Shown here: positions 1-6,453 of the stretch, piece by piece
Layout of the letters: each line of letters begins with the position of its first letter
Position numbering within the stretch: the first letter of the stretch is position 1
NCBI GenBank assembly: GCA_002730365.1
Contig: PBZZ01000052.1
Coordinates: forward strand, 6,566-16,652
Length of the DNA stretch: 10,087 bases
Origin: Deltaproteobacteria bacterium
GTDB taxonomy: Bacteria; SAR324; NAC60-12
Direction: 5' to 3'
Made by a program: the position numbers and the translations under genes
The notes under the pieces: model-generated
The model's database searches: none
Seen by the model: the letters and a program-made list of their open reading frames with translations, nothing else
Told to the model about the DNA's origin: nothing

Positions 1-1
1 G

Positions 2-79
2 GTTGAGTCATCGAACGTTTATTTTGTGAAGATTCCTGAAAGAGGAAATTGGCTTGGAAAGCAACTTATTCGTACTTGA
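2..79 (+). CDS. Possible C-terminal end of an unidentified protein (partial, runs off the left edge)
   Basis: Reading from base 2 gives 25 open codons ending in TGA at 77-79. The tail is rich in charged and aromatic residues (it ends in WLGKQLIRT) and reads like an ordinary globular C-terminus. The two other plus frames hit stops at once or after a few codons. No family can be named from 25 residues. The gene would converge on the minus-strand dehydratase that ends at 150, a normal arrangement. An open stretch this short can occur by chance, so the call rests mainly on composition. Confidence 0.3.
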   Translation, partial: VESSNVYFVKIPERGNWLGKQLIRT

Positions 80-149
80 GATGACTTATTTTCGGTGTTG
101 GTGCCATCTCAGGGTTGAACCTGGCAGCGGAAGATGAGCAGGAATACTG

Positions 150-500
150 TTACTGAGTAGAAGAGAACTCATTTGCGTGAGTCTGATCACTCTTGGCTGC
201 AAATATAAAGTCGCTCTCCACCATACCATCAATTTTGTGTGTCCAAATGCTCACACGCACTTTTCGGAAGGAAAGTAACAATTCGGGATGATGCCCTTCG
301 GATTCTGCCAAGTCTGCAATCAAATTTGTGAAACGCACAGCTTCCCGATAGGAGTCAAAGGCATAGTCTTTCTGGAGATGATGCTCATCAATCATCTTCC
401 AGTTTTTCTCCAGTTGGTCAAACAGCGCCTGAAGAGTATCCCCCTTGAGCGGAGGGGTTCCACCACGGCAAGGGATACATTGTTTTTGAGCTAACTCCAT
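150..500 (-). CDS. phhB: Pterin-4a-carbinolamine dehydratase
   Basis: This 116-residue protein matches the PCD/DCoH family, which dehydrates 4a-hydroxytetrahydropterin to quinonoid dihydropterin and so supports aromatic amino acid hydroxylases. In some bacteria it has other pterin-related roles. Visible hallmarks are the N-terminal C8-x-x-C11 followed by GGTPPL, the aromatic/charged stretch DYAFDSYREA near 45-54, the active-site HHP at 70-72 preceded by AESEG, and the conserved TH at 87-88 with D97 in the ESDF segment. Length is normal for the family. The last dozen residues are polar and probably disordered. The ATG at 498-500 has only a weak upstream GAG. It is the last minus-strand gene of the cluster, 141 bp after the 64-residue gene, so it may have its own promoter. 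No aromatic amino acid hydroxylase is present in the window, so the physiological partner is unknown. Confidence 0.9.
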   Translation of the reverse strand: MELAQKQCIPCRGGTPPLKGDTLQALFDQLEKNWKMIDEHHLQKDYAFDSYREAVRFTNLIADLAESEGHHPELLLSFRKVRVSIWTHKIDGMVESDFIFAAKSDQTHANEFSSTQ

Positions 501-641
501 TACTTATTTCTCTGTAATTTACTCTTTGTTGAACTGGGTTACCTACTACTGATTCAATCAATCCTGGCCTGCCAAAGACCGAAAATTTGTTGTGGGTAGC
601 TTTATTGAAGCCTGAAAGTTGTTTGAAATTCGACTTTAGAT

Positions 642-836
642 TTACTGTATCGTTTTTGTGCTGATTCTCAACTTACCATCTATTTTCCAGATAGCATGTT
701 CCGCTTCGGGTCCTGTGCCAGATGGAACCTCAACCTTCATATCCTCAAAATGATAGGTGATTTCAGCTTTCTTTTCTGTAAGCGCTTCATAGAGCCCAAT
801 TGCCAGTTCAGGCCAGGTCTTGGTATGTTCAGACAT
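642..836 (-). CDS. Conserved-looking small protein of unknown function (64 aa)
   Basis: I do not recognise the family. The product is soluble, with no signal peptide, no membrane segment and no cysteine. It begins MSEHTKTWPELAIGLYEAL, probably an amphipathic helix, followed by a charged segment (AEITYHFEDMKVEVP), a glycine/proline turn and a C-terminal strand-like IWKIDGKLRIST. Tryptophans 8 and 50 and the alternating hydrophobic pattern suggest a compact alpha/beta fold rather than random sequence. It starts 7 bp after the stop of the 59-residue membrane protein, so the two are very likely co-transcribed and perhaps translationally coupled. Its Shine-Dalgarno is weak (GAAAAGATC before ATG). 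It may be an accessory subunit of its membrane neighbour, which is inference from spacing only. Confidence 0.7.
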   Translation of the reverse strand: MSEHTKTWPELAIGLYEALTEKKAEITYHFEDMKVEVPSGTGPEAEHAIWKIDGKLRISTKTIQ

Positions 837-843
837 GATCTTT

Positions 844-1023
844 TCAAACTACATGAGGTTCTTGGTTTCCATGATCATGACCATGGGCGATATTTTGGCG
901 ATGACACCAATAATCGTGTTCGCGTTTCTTTTGCAGTGGCCAAAGAAATACAAACAGCGCCAGCAGCGCTGCAAACACAACCCCTGCAAAGATGAGTAAA
1001 CTTCCTAGTATGATATCAATCAT
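844..1023 (-). CDS. Small single-span membrane protein with histidine-rich tail (59 aa)
   Basis: No known family is recognised. From the ATG at 1021-1023 the product has one strongly hydrophobic segment at about residues 4-29 (IILGSLLIFAGVVFAALLAL and on), a basic stop-transfer LQKKR, then a polar tail. The tail holds HDYWCHRQ, HGHDHG and a final PHVV, six histidines and one cysteine in all, which could bind a metal ion. The positive residues after the span favour N-out, C-in topology. The frame stays open upstream to a GTG at 1155. I prefer the internal ATG because the protein then begins right at the membrane span and the extra 44 residues look unlike a signal peptide; an upstream CGAGA offers only modest ribosome binding. 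It lies between the fasciclin gene and the 64-residue gene, which follows after 7 bp. Confidence 0.65.
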   Translation of the reverse strand: MIDIILGSLLIFAGVVFAALLALFVFLWPLQKKREHDYWCHRQNIAHGHDHGNQEPHVV

Positions 1024-1176
1024 GGTTTCTCGATTAATTTTTTCAAACTGTGTTTGGGGCATGCGGGAGAGTTTGTGGAGGCTATTTTCAGGTAACCAAC
1101 ACAAACTAATTTTTTCAGAAGCTATCACCGACCCAAATAGGGCCAGTGATAACACAAAGAATAGATGAAGAAGGGG

Positions 1177-1662
1177 TCAGCTCTTCGGTAGAATCACTGT
1201 ATCAATGACATGAATTACACCATTGTCAGCTTCCACATCGGCTGCAGTCACATTAGCTCCATCAATACTCACTTTCCCATAAGAAAGTTTGATTGATACT
1301 TGCTGTCCATTGACAGTCTTGACCATTTGACTTGGTTTAATGTCCTTGGACATGACCTTGCCAGGGACAACGTGGTACGTGAGGACAGAGATCAATTTGT
1401 CCTTGTTTTCTGGCTTCAGCAGACTTTCAACGGTACCTTCAGGCAGTTTGGCAAAAGCTTCATTTGTCGGTGCGAAGACCGTGAATGGTCCTTTGCCGGC
1501 CAAAGTTTCCACGAGTCCTGCAGCTTTCACTGCTGCTACCAAGGTCTTGAAGGCATCATTGCCTGCTGCGGTCTCGACCAAATTTTTCATGTGACCGCCA
1601 CCGGCCATCGCAATTGCTGTACTTGATAAGAGAATGAACAGCATCAAAGTCAACTTTTTCAC
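1177..1662 (-). CDS. Secreted fasciclin (FAS1) domain protein
   Basis: This 161-residue protein has an N-terminal signal peptide (basic KK, hydrophobic LTLMLFILL, cleavage probably after AMA) and a single FAS1 domain filling the rest. FAS1 hallmarks are the H1-type motif [11 protein letters not shown] at about 60-70, the YHVVPG element at about 96-101 and the H2-type [12 protein letters not shown] at the end. Such single-domain proteins are exported and generally linked to adhesion, matrix or envelope interactions; the ligand is unknown. Start choice: an ATG lies at 1666-1668, but AAAGGAG at 1670-1676 sits only 1 nt from it. The GTG two codons later (1660-1662) is 7 nt away, the ideal spacing, and gives a cleaner signal peptide. 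It is the first recognisable gene of the minus-strand cluster. Confidence 0.93.
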   Translation of the reverse strand: MKKLTLMLFILLSSTAIAMAGGGHMKNLVETAAGNDAFKTLVAAVKAAGLVETLAGKGPFTVFAPTNEAFAKLPEGTVESLLKPENKDKLISVLTYHVVPGKVMSKDIKPSQMVKTVNGQQVSIKLSYGKVSIDGANVTAADVEADNGVIHVIDTVILPKS

Positions 1663-1669
1663 AGACATA

Positions 1670-1676
1670 CTCCTTT
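1670..1676 (-). promoter_or_regulatory. Ribosome binding site that selects a GTG start for the fasciclin gene
   Basis: On the minus strand AAAGGAG is followed by TATGTCT and then GTG. The 7-nt gap to GTG is optimal, whereas the ATG contained in the spacer is only 1 nt from the site. This favours initiation at GTG 1660-1662. Confidence 0.6.
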
Positions 1677-1690
1677 AGAGTTGATGAAAA

Positions 1691-1712
1691 TAAATATCGG
1701 AATTGATATTTA
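1691..1712. promoter_or_regulatory. Perfect inverted repeat upstream of the fasciclin gene (candidate operator or leader hairpin)
   Basis: TAAATATC (1691-1698) and GATATTTA (1705-1712) are exact reverse complements separated by GGAATT. The centre lies about 40 nt before the fasciclin GTG, so it could overlap the promoter as a dimeric-regulator operator, or form a weak A/T-rich hairpin in the leader. No regulator-family consensus is recognised. Confidence 0.35.
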
Positions 1713-1807
1713 GGAACAGCAATTTCTCCGAAAATTATGCCATCGAAAAAATATATTTAAATCATTGATATTAATCACTATAATATTTTTTTGACTGACA
1801 TTATTCT

Positions 1808-1950
1808 TCAAAAAAGAAGAAGTTTTTTGTATTTCTTTTTTATTTGCTTTTTTTCTTTTTTCAGTACCTCAGAAGCCTGTTCCAACCAACTAACTAACAA
1901 CTGGGACTGCTGACGCATTCTATTAAATCGATTTTAGTTGGTTCCATCAT
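1808..1950 (-). pseudogene. Possible small gene with a frameshift (about 47 aa if repaired)
   Basis: On the minus strand GGAGG (1959-1963) lies 8 nt before ATGATG at 1945-1950. That frame encodes MMEPTKIDLIE and then stops after 18 codons (TAG at 1894-1896). In an overlapping frame an ATG at 1916-1918 opens 36 codons encoding a basic amphipathic helix-like peptide (QLLVSWLEQASEVLKKEKK and a lysine-rich tail), ending at TGA 1808-1810. Adding one base near 1918 would join the two into one small protein. The strong ribosome site and helical character suggest a real gene, but open frames this short also arise by chance. The function is unknown. It could equally be two overlapping, coupled small frames. 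Confidence 0.25.
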
Positions 1951-2264
1951 TTGCGTTTCCTCCAATTAGCAGAGGGATGTTCTGCAACACTGCGACGCCT
2001 GACGGCATGATCAACTTATTCCACCCAGTTAGCTGATGAGTTTGTAGAAGAGAAAGGACGCTGATGATATAATCAATTCACTTATTTCTTTCAAAAAAGC
2101 GCTCACACTAATCTGCAAAACTGGGTTAAAGCAATGAACTACTTCATTTAGAAAAGATCACTAGAAATTTTGATGAGAAATGAATTTTTTGAAAGGAAAT
2201 GAGAACAAGCTGCTCTCAAGCAAAATTTAAAATTTCATGATTGAGAATTAAACAAGGAGTGAAG

Positions 2265-3029
2265 ATGTATAGATTTGAAAACGCTTTGATCAATGGTGTT
2301 AACGGGGGATTAGGATCTCAGTTTGCTGAGGAGCTACTCAAGTGTGGTGCAAGCAAAGTGTTTGTTACTTATCGATCAGGTACAGGGGCTGAAGTTCACA
2401 GTGGGAAGTTGGAGGCCTTGATACAGAATTACCCCGATCGTATTCATCCAATAAAAGCTGATAGTACCAAAGAAGAGGGGATGATCGAAATTGTAAGGTT
2501 GGTCAGTGAGGAAGTGTCTGAGATTCACTATCTTGTGAACTGTGTTGGCTATCTTCATAACAGTGATCATGGACCTGAGAAAAGCCTGCGGAAAATTAAT
2601 GAGGAACAGTTTCTTGAAGCTGTGCGGGTCAATACTTTTCCTACTGTCTTGCTGGCTAAATATTTCATGAAGTTGATGAGGCACAAAAAAGAGGCTGTCT
2701 TTGCTGCTATTTCTGCAAGAGTCGGAAGTATTGAGGACAACCGAGCAGGTGGTTGGTATAGCTACAGGGGCTCAAAGGCTATGCTGAATATGATGCTCAG
2801 CAATATTGCAATTGAATTCAATCGTAGTTGCCCAAATGTCAAAGTGCTTGCTCTTCATCCTGGCACAGTAGATACGAATCTGAGTTCCCCTTTTTCCAAA
2901 AACATGGATCCAGACCATCTCTTCACTCCTGAATACAGTGTAAAAAGTATGATGGATGTCATAGAGCGTGTGGACAAGAATCCTTTGGGTGCCTTTTACG
3001 CCTGGGATGGGGAGAGGATTCCATGGTGA
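2265..3029 (+). CDS. Short-chain dehydrogenase/reductase (SDR), CsgA/C-factor-like
   Basis: This 254-residue protein is of classical SDR length and probably an NAD(P)-dependent cytosolic oxidoreductase of unknown substrate. The nucleotide-binding motif is NGVNGGLG at 10-17 (Thr of TGxxxGxG replaced by Asn). NCVG at 92-95 stands where NNAG is usual, N123 matches the structural/catalytic Asn, and the catalytic set is S155, Y167 and K171 (YRGSK). HPGTVDTNL at about 198-206 and the terminal WDGERIPW are typical of the C-factor/YdfG-like branch. Start choice: AAGGAG at 2254-2259 lies 5 nt before ATG 2265-2267. The frame extends 8 codons upstream to a TTG that has no good site. The MFS gene follows 202 bp downstream on the same strand, too far to assume an operon. 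Confidence 0.9.
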   Translation: MYRFENALINGVNGGLGSQFAEELLKCGASKVFVTYRSGTGAEVHSGKLEALIQNYPDRIHPIKADSTKEEGMIEIVRLVSEEVSEIHYLVNCVGYLHNSDHGPEKSLRKINEEQFLEAVRVNTFPTVLLAKYFMKLMRHKKEAVFAAISARVGSIEDNRAGGWYSYRGSKAMLNMMLSNIAIEFNRSCPNVKVLALHPGTVDTNLSSPFSKNMDPDHLFTPEYSVKSMMDVIERVDKNPLGAFYAWDGERIPW

Positions 3030-3231
3030 AAATATAGAAAAAGTGGTTTGCAACGATCCTCAAGGGAGAAATTTTGTTCTTGCCCGAAGAGAGTTACACA
3101 GAAATCCCCAAAACATTATGGAACCAAATCACGCTCGCCCTTTATGCAACTGATAACCCCAAGTAGCCTCTTTTGATTCTTGGTAACTGTCATCAACACT
3201 TGTTTTCTCAATTCTCAAAAATTAGTCCAAC

Positions 3232-4419
3232 ATGCCACAAAAGGTAGCCATCTGGCTCTTAGTTTTAAACATGGGTTGTGGCACGGTTGGAACAACGATC
3301 ATTTCTCCTGCTCTCAGTTCCATTACAGAGCAGTTCGGTGTTGATGAGTCTGACTCGCAGTTACTTTTATCCGGTTACTTTATCTCACTAGCTGTTTTTC
3401 AGTTGTTTTACGGTGTTCTCTCAGATCGCTATGGCCGTCGAAGGCCGTTATTCTTTGGCATAGCTGTTTTAGCACTTGGGGGTCTGATAGCAGCTTTGGC
3501 CGAATCATTCGAAACGTTAATTTTAGCAAGAATCCTTCAGGGATTTGGTGCTGCCTCAGTCTATTCAATTATCAGAGCGATTATTAATGACTCTTATGGC
3601 CGTTTAGAGAGTGCAAGCGCTCTCGCACTGATCACAGGTATTATGCTCGTTGTGCCTATCTGTAGCTTCGCTTTTGGAGGGCTGATTACTGATCTGGTTA
3701 GCTGGAGGGGGGTTATGCTGGGAATCTTCCTCGCAGGTTTGGTGCCGCTTGTGTTGAACATGATCCTGCTTCCTGAAACCAACCTTCAACCACTAAAAAG
3801 AATTGAGTTGAGGACTTTTATTAGAGATTACCTCGCACTCATGACCAATCGATTATTCCTAGCCTTCATGCTAGCTTCCGCCTGTTGTGTTGGAATCTGG
3901 TATACAATGATTGGCTTCATTCCTTTTGAGTATCAGAGGATGGGAGTCAATACTGCAGAAGTTGGTTTCTGGTTCATGTTCAGCCCAATTGGTTTTGCTT
4001 TTGGAAACTTCCTGACAAAGCACCTGGTTCATCAACTCGGCCTCGAAAGAATGGCTCAACTGGGGGGTGTGTTATCTGTCTTTGCGATTAGTGCCTTGCT
4101 TTTGCCCAGCTTGCTCAGCGTGAGCCACCCCATTTTGATAGGAATTCCCAGCTTTTTCTTTGGTTTTTCGGCTGGGTTTGTAATGGCAACAACAACGATG
4201 GGAGCTATTGCGTCTGCTGGAGAACTTGGTGGAAGTGCTTCTGGAATTGTTGGAGCTACTCAGATGGGATTTGGTGTGCTTGGGGGTGCAATGGTCGTAG
4301 GTGTTGGAGGATATGGACAATTTGAAAAGGGAGTGGCTGTCCTCATTAGTTTGGCTGTGTTGTCAACAGTGTTTTCAACTTTTGCAAAGCATTTGGGCAA
4401 ACCATCCTGCACTGCGTGA
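3232..4419 (+). CDS. MFS multidrug efflux transporter, Bcr/CflA-like
   Basis: This 395-residue inner-membrane protein has the 12-segment pattern of DHA1 (Bcr/CflA) drug:H+ antiporters, which export small toxic compounds by proton exchange. Seen directly: MFS motif A GVLSDRYGRRRPL at 61-73 in the segment 2-3 loop; motif B-like LARILQGFGAA at 98-108 with R100; a motif C-like glycine/proline-rich segment 5 around GIMLVVPICSFAFGG (136-150); W158-R159; and LPET at 180-183 ending the N-terminal half. The second half is hydrophobic and glycine-rich throughout. The substrate cannot be read from sequence. The ATG at 3232 is 6 nt after an in-frame TAG, so no longer start exists. No Shine-Dalgarno is visible, suggesting leaderless or weak initiation. 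No adjacent TetR or MarR regulator is present. Confidence 0.9.
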   Translation: MPQKVAIWLLVLNMGCGTVGTTIISPALSSITEQFGVDESDSQLLLSGYFISLAVFQLFYGVLSDRYGRRRPLFFGIAVLALGGLIAALAESFETLILARILQGFGAASVYSIIRAIINDSYGRLESASALALITGIMLVVPICSFAFGGLITDLVSWRGVMLGIFLAGLVPLVLNMILLPETNLQPLKRIELRTFIRDYLALMTNRLFLAFMLASACCVGIWYTMIGFIPFEYQRMGVNTAEVGFWFMFSPIGFAFGNFLTKHLVHQLGLERMAQLGGVLSVFAISALLLPSLLSVSHPILIGIPSFFFGFSAGFVMATTTMGAIASAGELGGSASGIVGATQMGFGVLGGAMVVGVGGYGQFEKGVAVLISLAVLSTVFSTFAKHLGKPSCTA

Positions 4420-4511
4420 AGTAAATCCTCCTTTTTTATTGCTGCTGAGCATCTACAGTGAAGTTTGCTCAATAATTTATTTTTTCCTCAACTTTACTAC
4501 GATATCTCTGT

Positions 4512-4528
4512 TGAGAATTTTGAATCGT
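4512..4528 (+). repeat. 17-bp direct repeat, copy 1
   Basis: The sequence TGAGAATTTTGAATCGT is identical to 6691-6707. Flanks do not match. Both copies lie in non-coding gaps on either side of the 4991-6453 gene pair. Confidence 0.4.
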
Positions 4529-4882
4529 CTTAGATCACCTGAATGATGATTGTCATGCTCTGATGAATGCAATTGAGCGAGCACCTGCTACTCGTCATAG
4601 GCGAAATAGGGAGACCTTACTTCCGAATAATGCGTTCTACTCTTCTCTCAATCCAGTTCTGAGCGTTAGGGTGTTATCGCCATAAAAGCTGTATCAATTT
4701 TACTTCGACTGCATTCTACAAAATATTGGTCGGGAGTTTTCAAAGTGGGTAGGTCAACTACCGATTCTTTGCGTTACTCAAAGAGGCCAAAAGTTACTTT
4801 GTTGATAGAACTCGAAATATAAATAAATGTTTTAATTTCAATAAATTATTCATTTCCTTTGTGTCTTGCTCAGCTATTTTCT

Positions 4883-4897
4883 TGCTATTCGATAGCA
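4883..4897. promoter_or_regulatory. 15-bp palindrome upstream of the ADP-ribosylglycohydrolase-like gene
   Basis: TGCTAT and ATAGCA are exact reverse complements around a TCG centre. It lies about 110 bp before the likely start of the next gene and could be an operator half-site pair or a tight hairpin; nothing further supports either. Confidence 0.25.
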
Positions 4898-5005
4898 CAA
4901 ATTCTCGAAAATATGTGAAGACTAGGTCCAACAGATTGGGTAAATTAACAAATTAATTAGTTTTTCACACTTTTAATTGCAATCAATTTAGTGCCACTAC
5001 ACCCA

Positions 5006-6025
5006 ATGAAAAGTCTTCAAAAAAATAGAGGAATCCTACTCGGGGCCGCGATAGCAGACGCTGCCGCGCGCCCATTACATTGGATTTATGATACTCAGAA
5101 ACTTAACAAACTCACAGCTGGAACGACCAGCCCGGAGTTTTGGCCAAACAGTGAATCTCCATTTTACAATCTACCCACAGGTTCTAACAGCGCATACTTT
5201 GATCTGACCTTAGTCATGCTCCGGTCTCTCCAAAAAAATTCTGGTTTGTTTGATCCTAAAATTTTTATGGAACATGTGCTGTCCCATTTCGGTCCAAACA
5301 CCGCATATGAGAAGGCTTTTCAAGAAAGAAAACTCAACTACAGTCCTGAAGTTAGAGAAAAAGGCTGGCCCGGACCGATCAATGGTCCATGGCGCCATGG
5401 ATTAGTCACCACAATGTTAGAAAATTATCACCGTACTGGTGAAATACCAGTAGGCCCAGACAATGCGGATGAAATTGATGGCTTTTGCGCAGCCTTGCCG
5501 GTGTGGCTTTATTCCAAACCAGAAGACCGAATTGCTTCGAGCAGAACAGCCTTGAAAATGGTTGCTGGTGGGGATCTTTGCGAATCTCACGCCTTGGCTT
5601 TTTTCCAACTATTAGATCTTGCACTCTCTGGTGAACAATACCCAATCCATCAATTAGTACGCAATCCAAACAAATATGGTTTGAGCGAGCAGATAACCGA
5701 AGAAATTGAACAAGTTATTTCTGAGTCAGAAATTGCTCATGTTGAGTTTGTAGAGAAGGTCGGCAAAGCCTGTCGCTATTCCGGTACTTTTCAGGGTGCT
5801 TTGCATGCAGTTTTGCAGGCAACATCCTATGAAGAAGGGGTACGATTAGCTATTCTGGCTGGAGGCTGTAATTGTTCGAGAGCCGTACAGGTGGGATGCT
5901 TGCTCGGAGCAATTCACGGTGAAGAAAAAATTCCCAGAAAATGGCTAGAGGCAGCTCACTCGGCAGCAGAAATTCAATCTATCACAGGGAAGCTATCCAA
6001 CAAATTAGAAAGCCAGCCTGCATAA
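5006..6025 (+). CDS. Divergent ADP-ribosylglycohydrolase-family protein (J1-crystallin/SelJ-like type)
   Basis: This 339-residue protein belongs to the ADP-ribosylglycohydrolase (DraG/ARH) fold, a mostly helical family that removes ADP-ribose from proteins using two Mg ions. The N-terminal GAAIADAAARPLHWIYD at 13-29 corresponds to the family's GxxxGDAxG opening, and the C-terminal LAILAGGCNCSRAV is the equivalent of the GGDTD region. Both metal-binding signatures are altered: the usual TDDT site appears as AYFDLT (about 63-68), and GGDTD reads GGCNC at 286-290. The HWIYD and GGxNCSRA patterns recall the J1-crystallin/selenoprotein J side branch, for which hydrolase activity is not assured. 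Start choice: ATG 5006 is preferred to the in-frame GTG at 4991; neither has a Shine-Dalgarno site. It stands alone, with no partner ADP-ribosyltransferase in the window. Confidence 0.82.
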   Translation: MKSLQKNRGILLGAAIADAAARPLHWIYDTQKLNKLTAGTTSPEFWPNSESPFYNLPTGSNSAYFDLTLVMLRSLQKNSGLFDPKIFMEHVLSHFGPNTAYEKAFQERKLNYSPEVREKGWPGPINGPWRHGLVTTMLENYHRTGEIPVGPDNADEIDGFCAALPVWLYSKPEDRIASSRTALKMVAGGDLCESHALAFFQLLDLALSGEQYPIHQLVRNPNKYGLSEQITEEIEQVISESEIAHVEFVEKVGKACRYSGTFQGALHAVLQATSYEEGVRLAILAGGCNCSRAVQVGCLLGAIHGEEKIPRKWLEAAHSAAEIQSITGKLSNKLESQPA

Positions 6026-6117
6026 AGCGAAATCTAATAACAGATCGTCGGCTGCTCAATGATAAAATATCTGTGTTGAGATGGGCTGTTTCGCTATTAA
6101 AAACCCGTAGAAGAAGA

Positions 6118-6139
6118 CCTGGCAGATTCTACTGCCAGG
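6118..6139. terminator. GC-rich hairpin between convergent genes (probable terminator)
   Basis: CCTGGCAG (6118-6125) and CTGCCAGG (6132-6139) form a perfect 8-bp stem with a 6-nt loop. On the minus strand it is followed by TCTTCTTCT, which suits termination of the 81-residue gene ending at 6208. On the plus strand no T-run follows, so it would be a weak terminator for the gene ending at 6025. Confidence 0.45.
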
Positions 6140-6207
6140 CATTGAAGGAAAAGGAATCGAAGAGAAGTGTCTACAAGATAATTGTTCGGCAAGCTAAAGC
6201 ACTCATT

Positions 6208-6453
6208 TTACCCTTCCAGATATCCACCGTTTTCTTCAATTTCAATCATACATTTGGCCTCCGTTTGCGGTGAGATACCGTGCCTAGAAAGGTATTCTGG
6301 ACCACATAGCATTTTAACCTCCCATTTGTTCGCTTGGTTCTTTCTCAAAACTTTTGCTCCATCTACAGGTTGTGCATAAATTCTCTGTGTGTAGTCACAC
6401 AGTTCGACCTTTGCCTTCAAGTACAATTGATTTGTCTGCTCACACTGAAACAT
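6208..6453 (-). CDS. Hypothetical small cysteine-containing protein (81 aa)
   Basis: No known family is recognised. The protein is soluble, without signal peptide or membrane span, and has four cysteines (4, 19, 50, 68) too widely spaced for a standard zinc ribbon. The middle (YTQRIYAQPVDGAKVLRKNQ) reads like beta strands, and the tail is acidic and ends in GGYLEG. A strong Shine-Dalgarno, GGAGG at 6458-6462, lies 4 nt before the ATG at 6451-6453, good evidence that it is translated. It converges on the ADP-ribosylglycohydrolase-like gene with 182 bp between stops and has no close upstream partner, so it is probably a single-gene transcript reading toward the hairpin at 6118-6139. Confidence 0.7.
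   Translation of the reverse strand: MFQCEQTNQLYLKAKVELCDYTQRIYAQPVDGAKVLRKNQANKWEVKMLCGPEYLSRHGISPQTEAKCMIEIEENGGYLEG

Larger units (their letters stand above)
1669..2264. other. Long A/T-rich spacer between divergent genes
   Basis: It must hold the promoters of the fasciclin gene (leftward) and the dehydrogenase gene (rightward). Visible content: an 8-bp-arm inverted repeat at 1691-1712; TATAAT at 1779-1784 on the plus strand with only a weak -35 candidate; a pyrimidine-rich tract at about 1805-1862 (the coding complement of a lysine-rich small frame); and a 10-bp inverted repeat, AACCAACTAA at 1884-1893 against TTAGTTGGTT at 1934-1943. On the minus strand several short open frames follow one another between about 2155 and 1808, one with a strong ribosome binding site. 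No RNA gene is recognisable. Confidence 0.6.
4420..5005. other. Long A/T-rich spacer with small hairpins
   Basis: No convincing gene is seen. Content: a loose inverted repeat CTCAAC (4487-4492)/GTTGAG (4510-4515) after the MFS gene, without a clear T-run; one copy of a 17-bp repeat at 4512-4528; a frame open from 4524 to 4685 with its first ATG at 4563 (40 codons, no ribosome site); hairpins GGTAG/CTACC at 4748-4762 and TCTTTG/CAAAGA at 4766-4784; and a 15-bp palindrome at 4883-4897. The last 100 bp should hold the promoter of the downstream gene. Confidence 0.5.

Noticed and set aside
102..126. Small hairpin TGCCA/TGGCA between the left-edge frame and the dehydratase.
   Set aside because: Five-bp stem with competing pairings and no T-run; too weak to call a terminator.
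844..1155. Longer GTG-start version of the His-rich membrane protein (103 aa).
   Set aside because: The extra N-terminal 44 residues do not form a clear signal peptide, and the internal ATG starts directly at the membrane span.
1884..1943. 10-bp inverted repeat AACCAACTAA/TTAGTTGGTT.
   Set aside because: 40-nt loop and a match length that can arise by chance in a 600-bp spacer.
3074..3166. 30-codon TTG-start frame preceded by AAGGGAG between the dehydrogenase and the MFS gene.
   Set aside because: Rare start, very short, and no family; the ribosome-site match may be chance.
4563..4685. Plus-strand 40-codon frame in the gap after the MFS gene.
   Set aside because: No ribosome site and no recognisable family; could be a gene remnant but nothing supports it.
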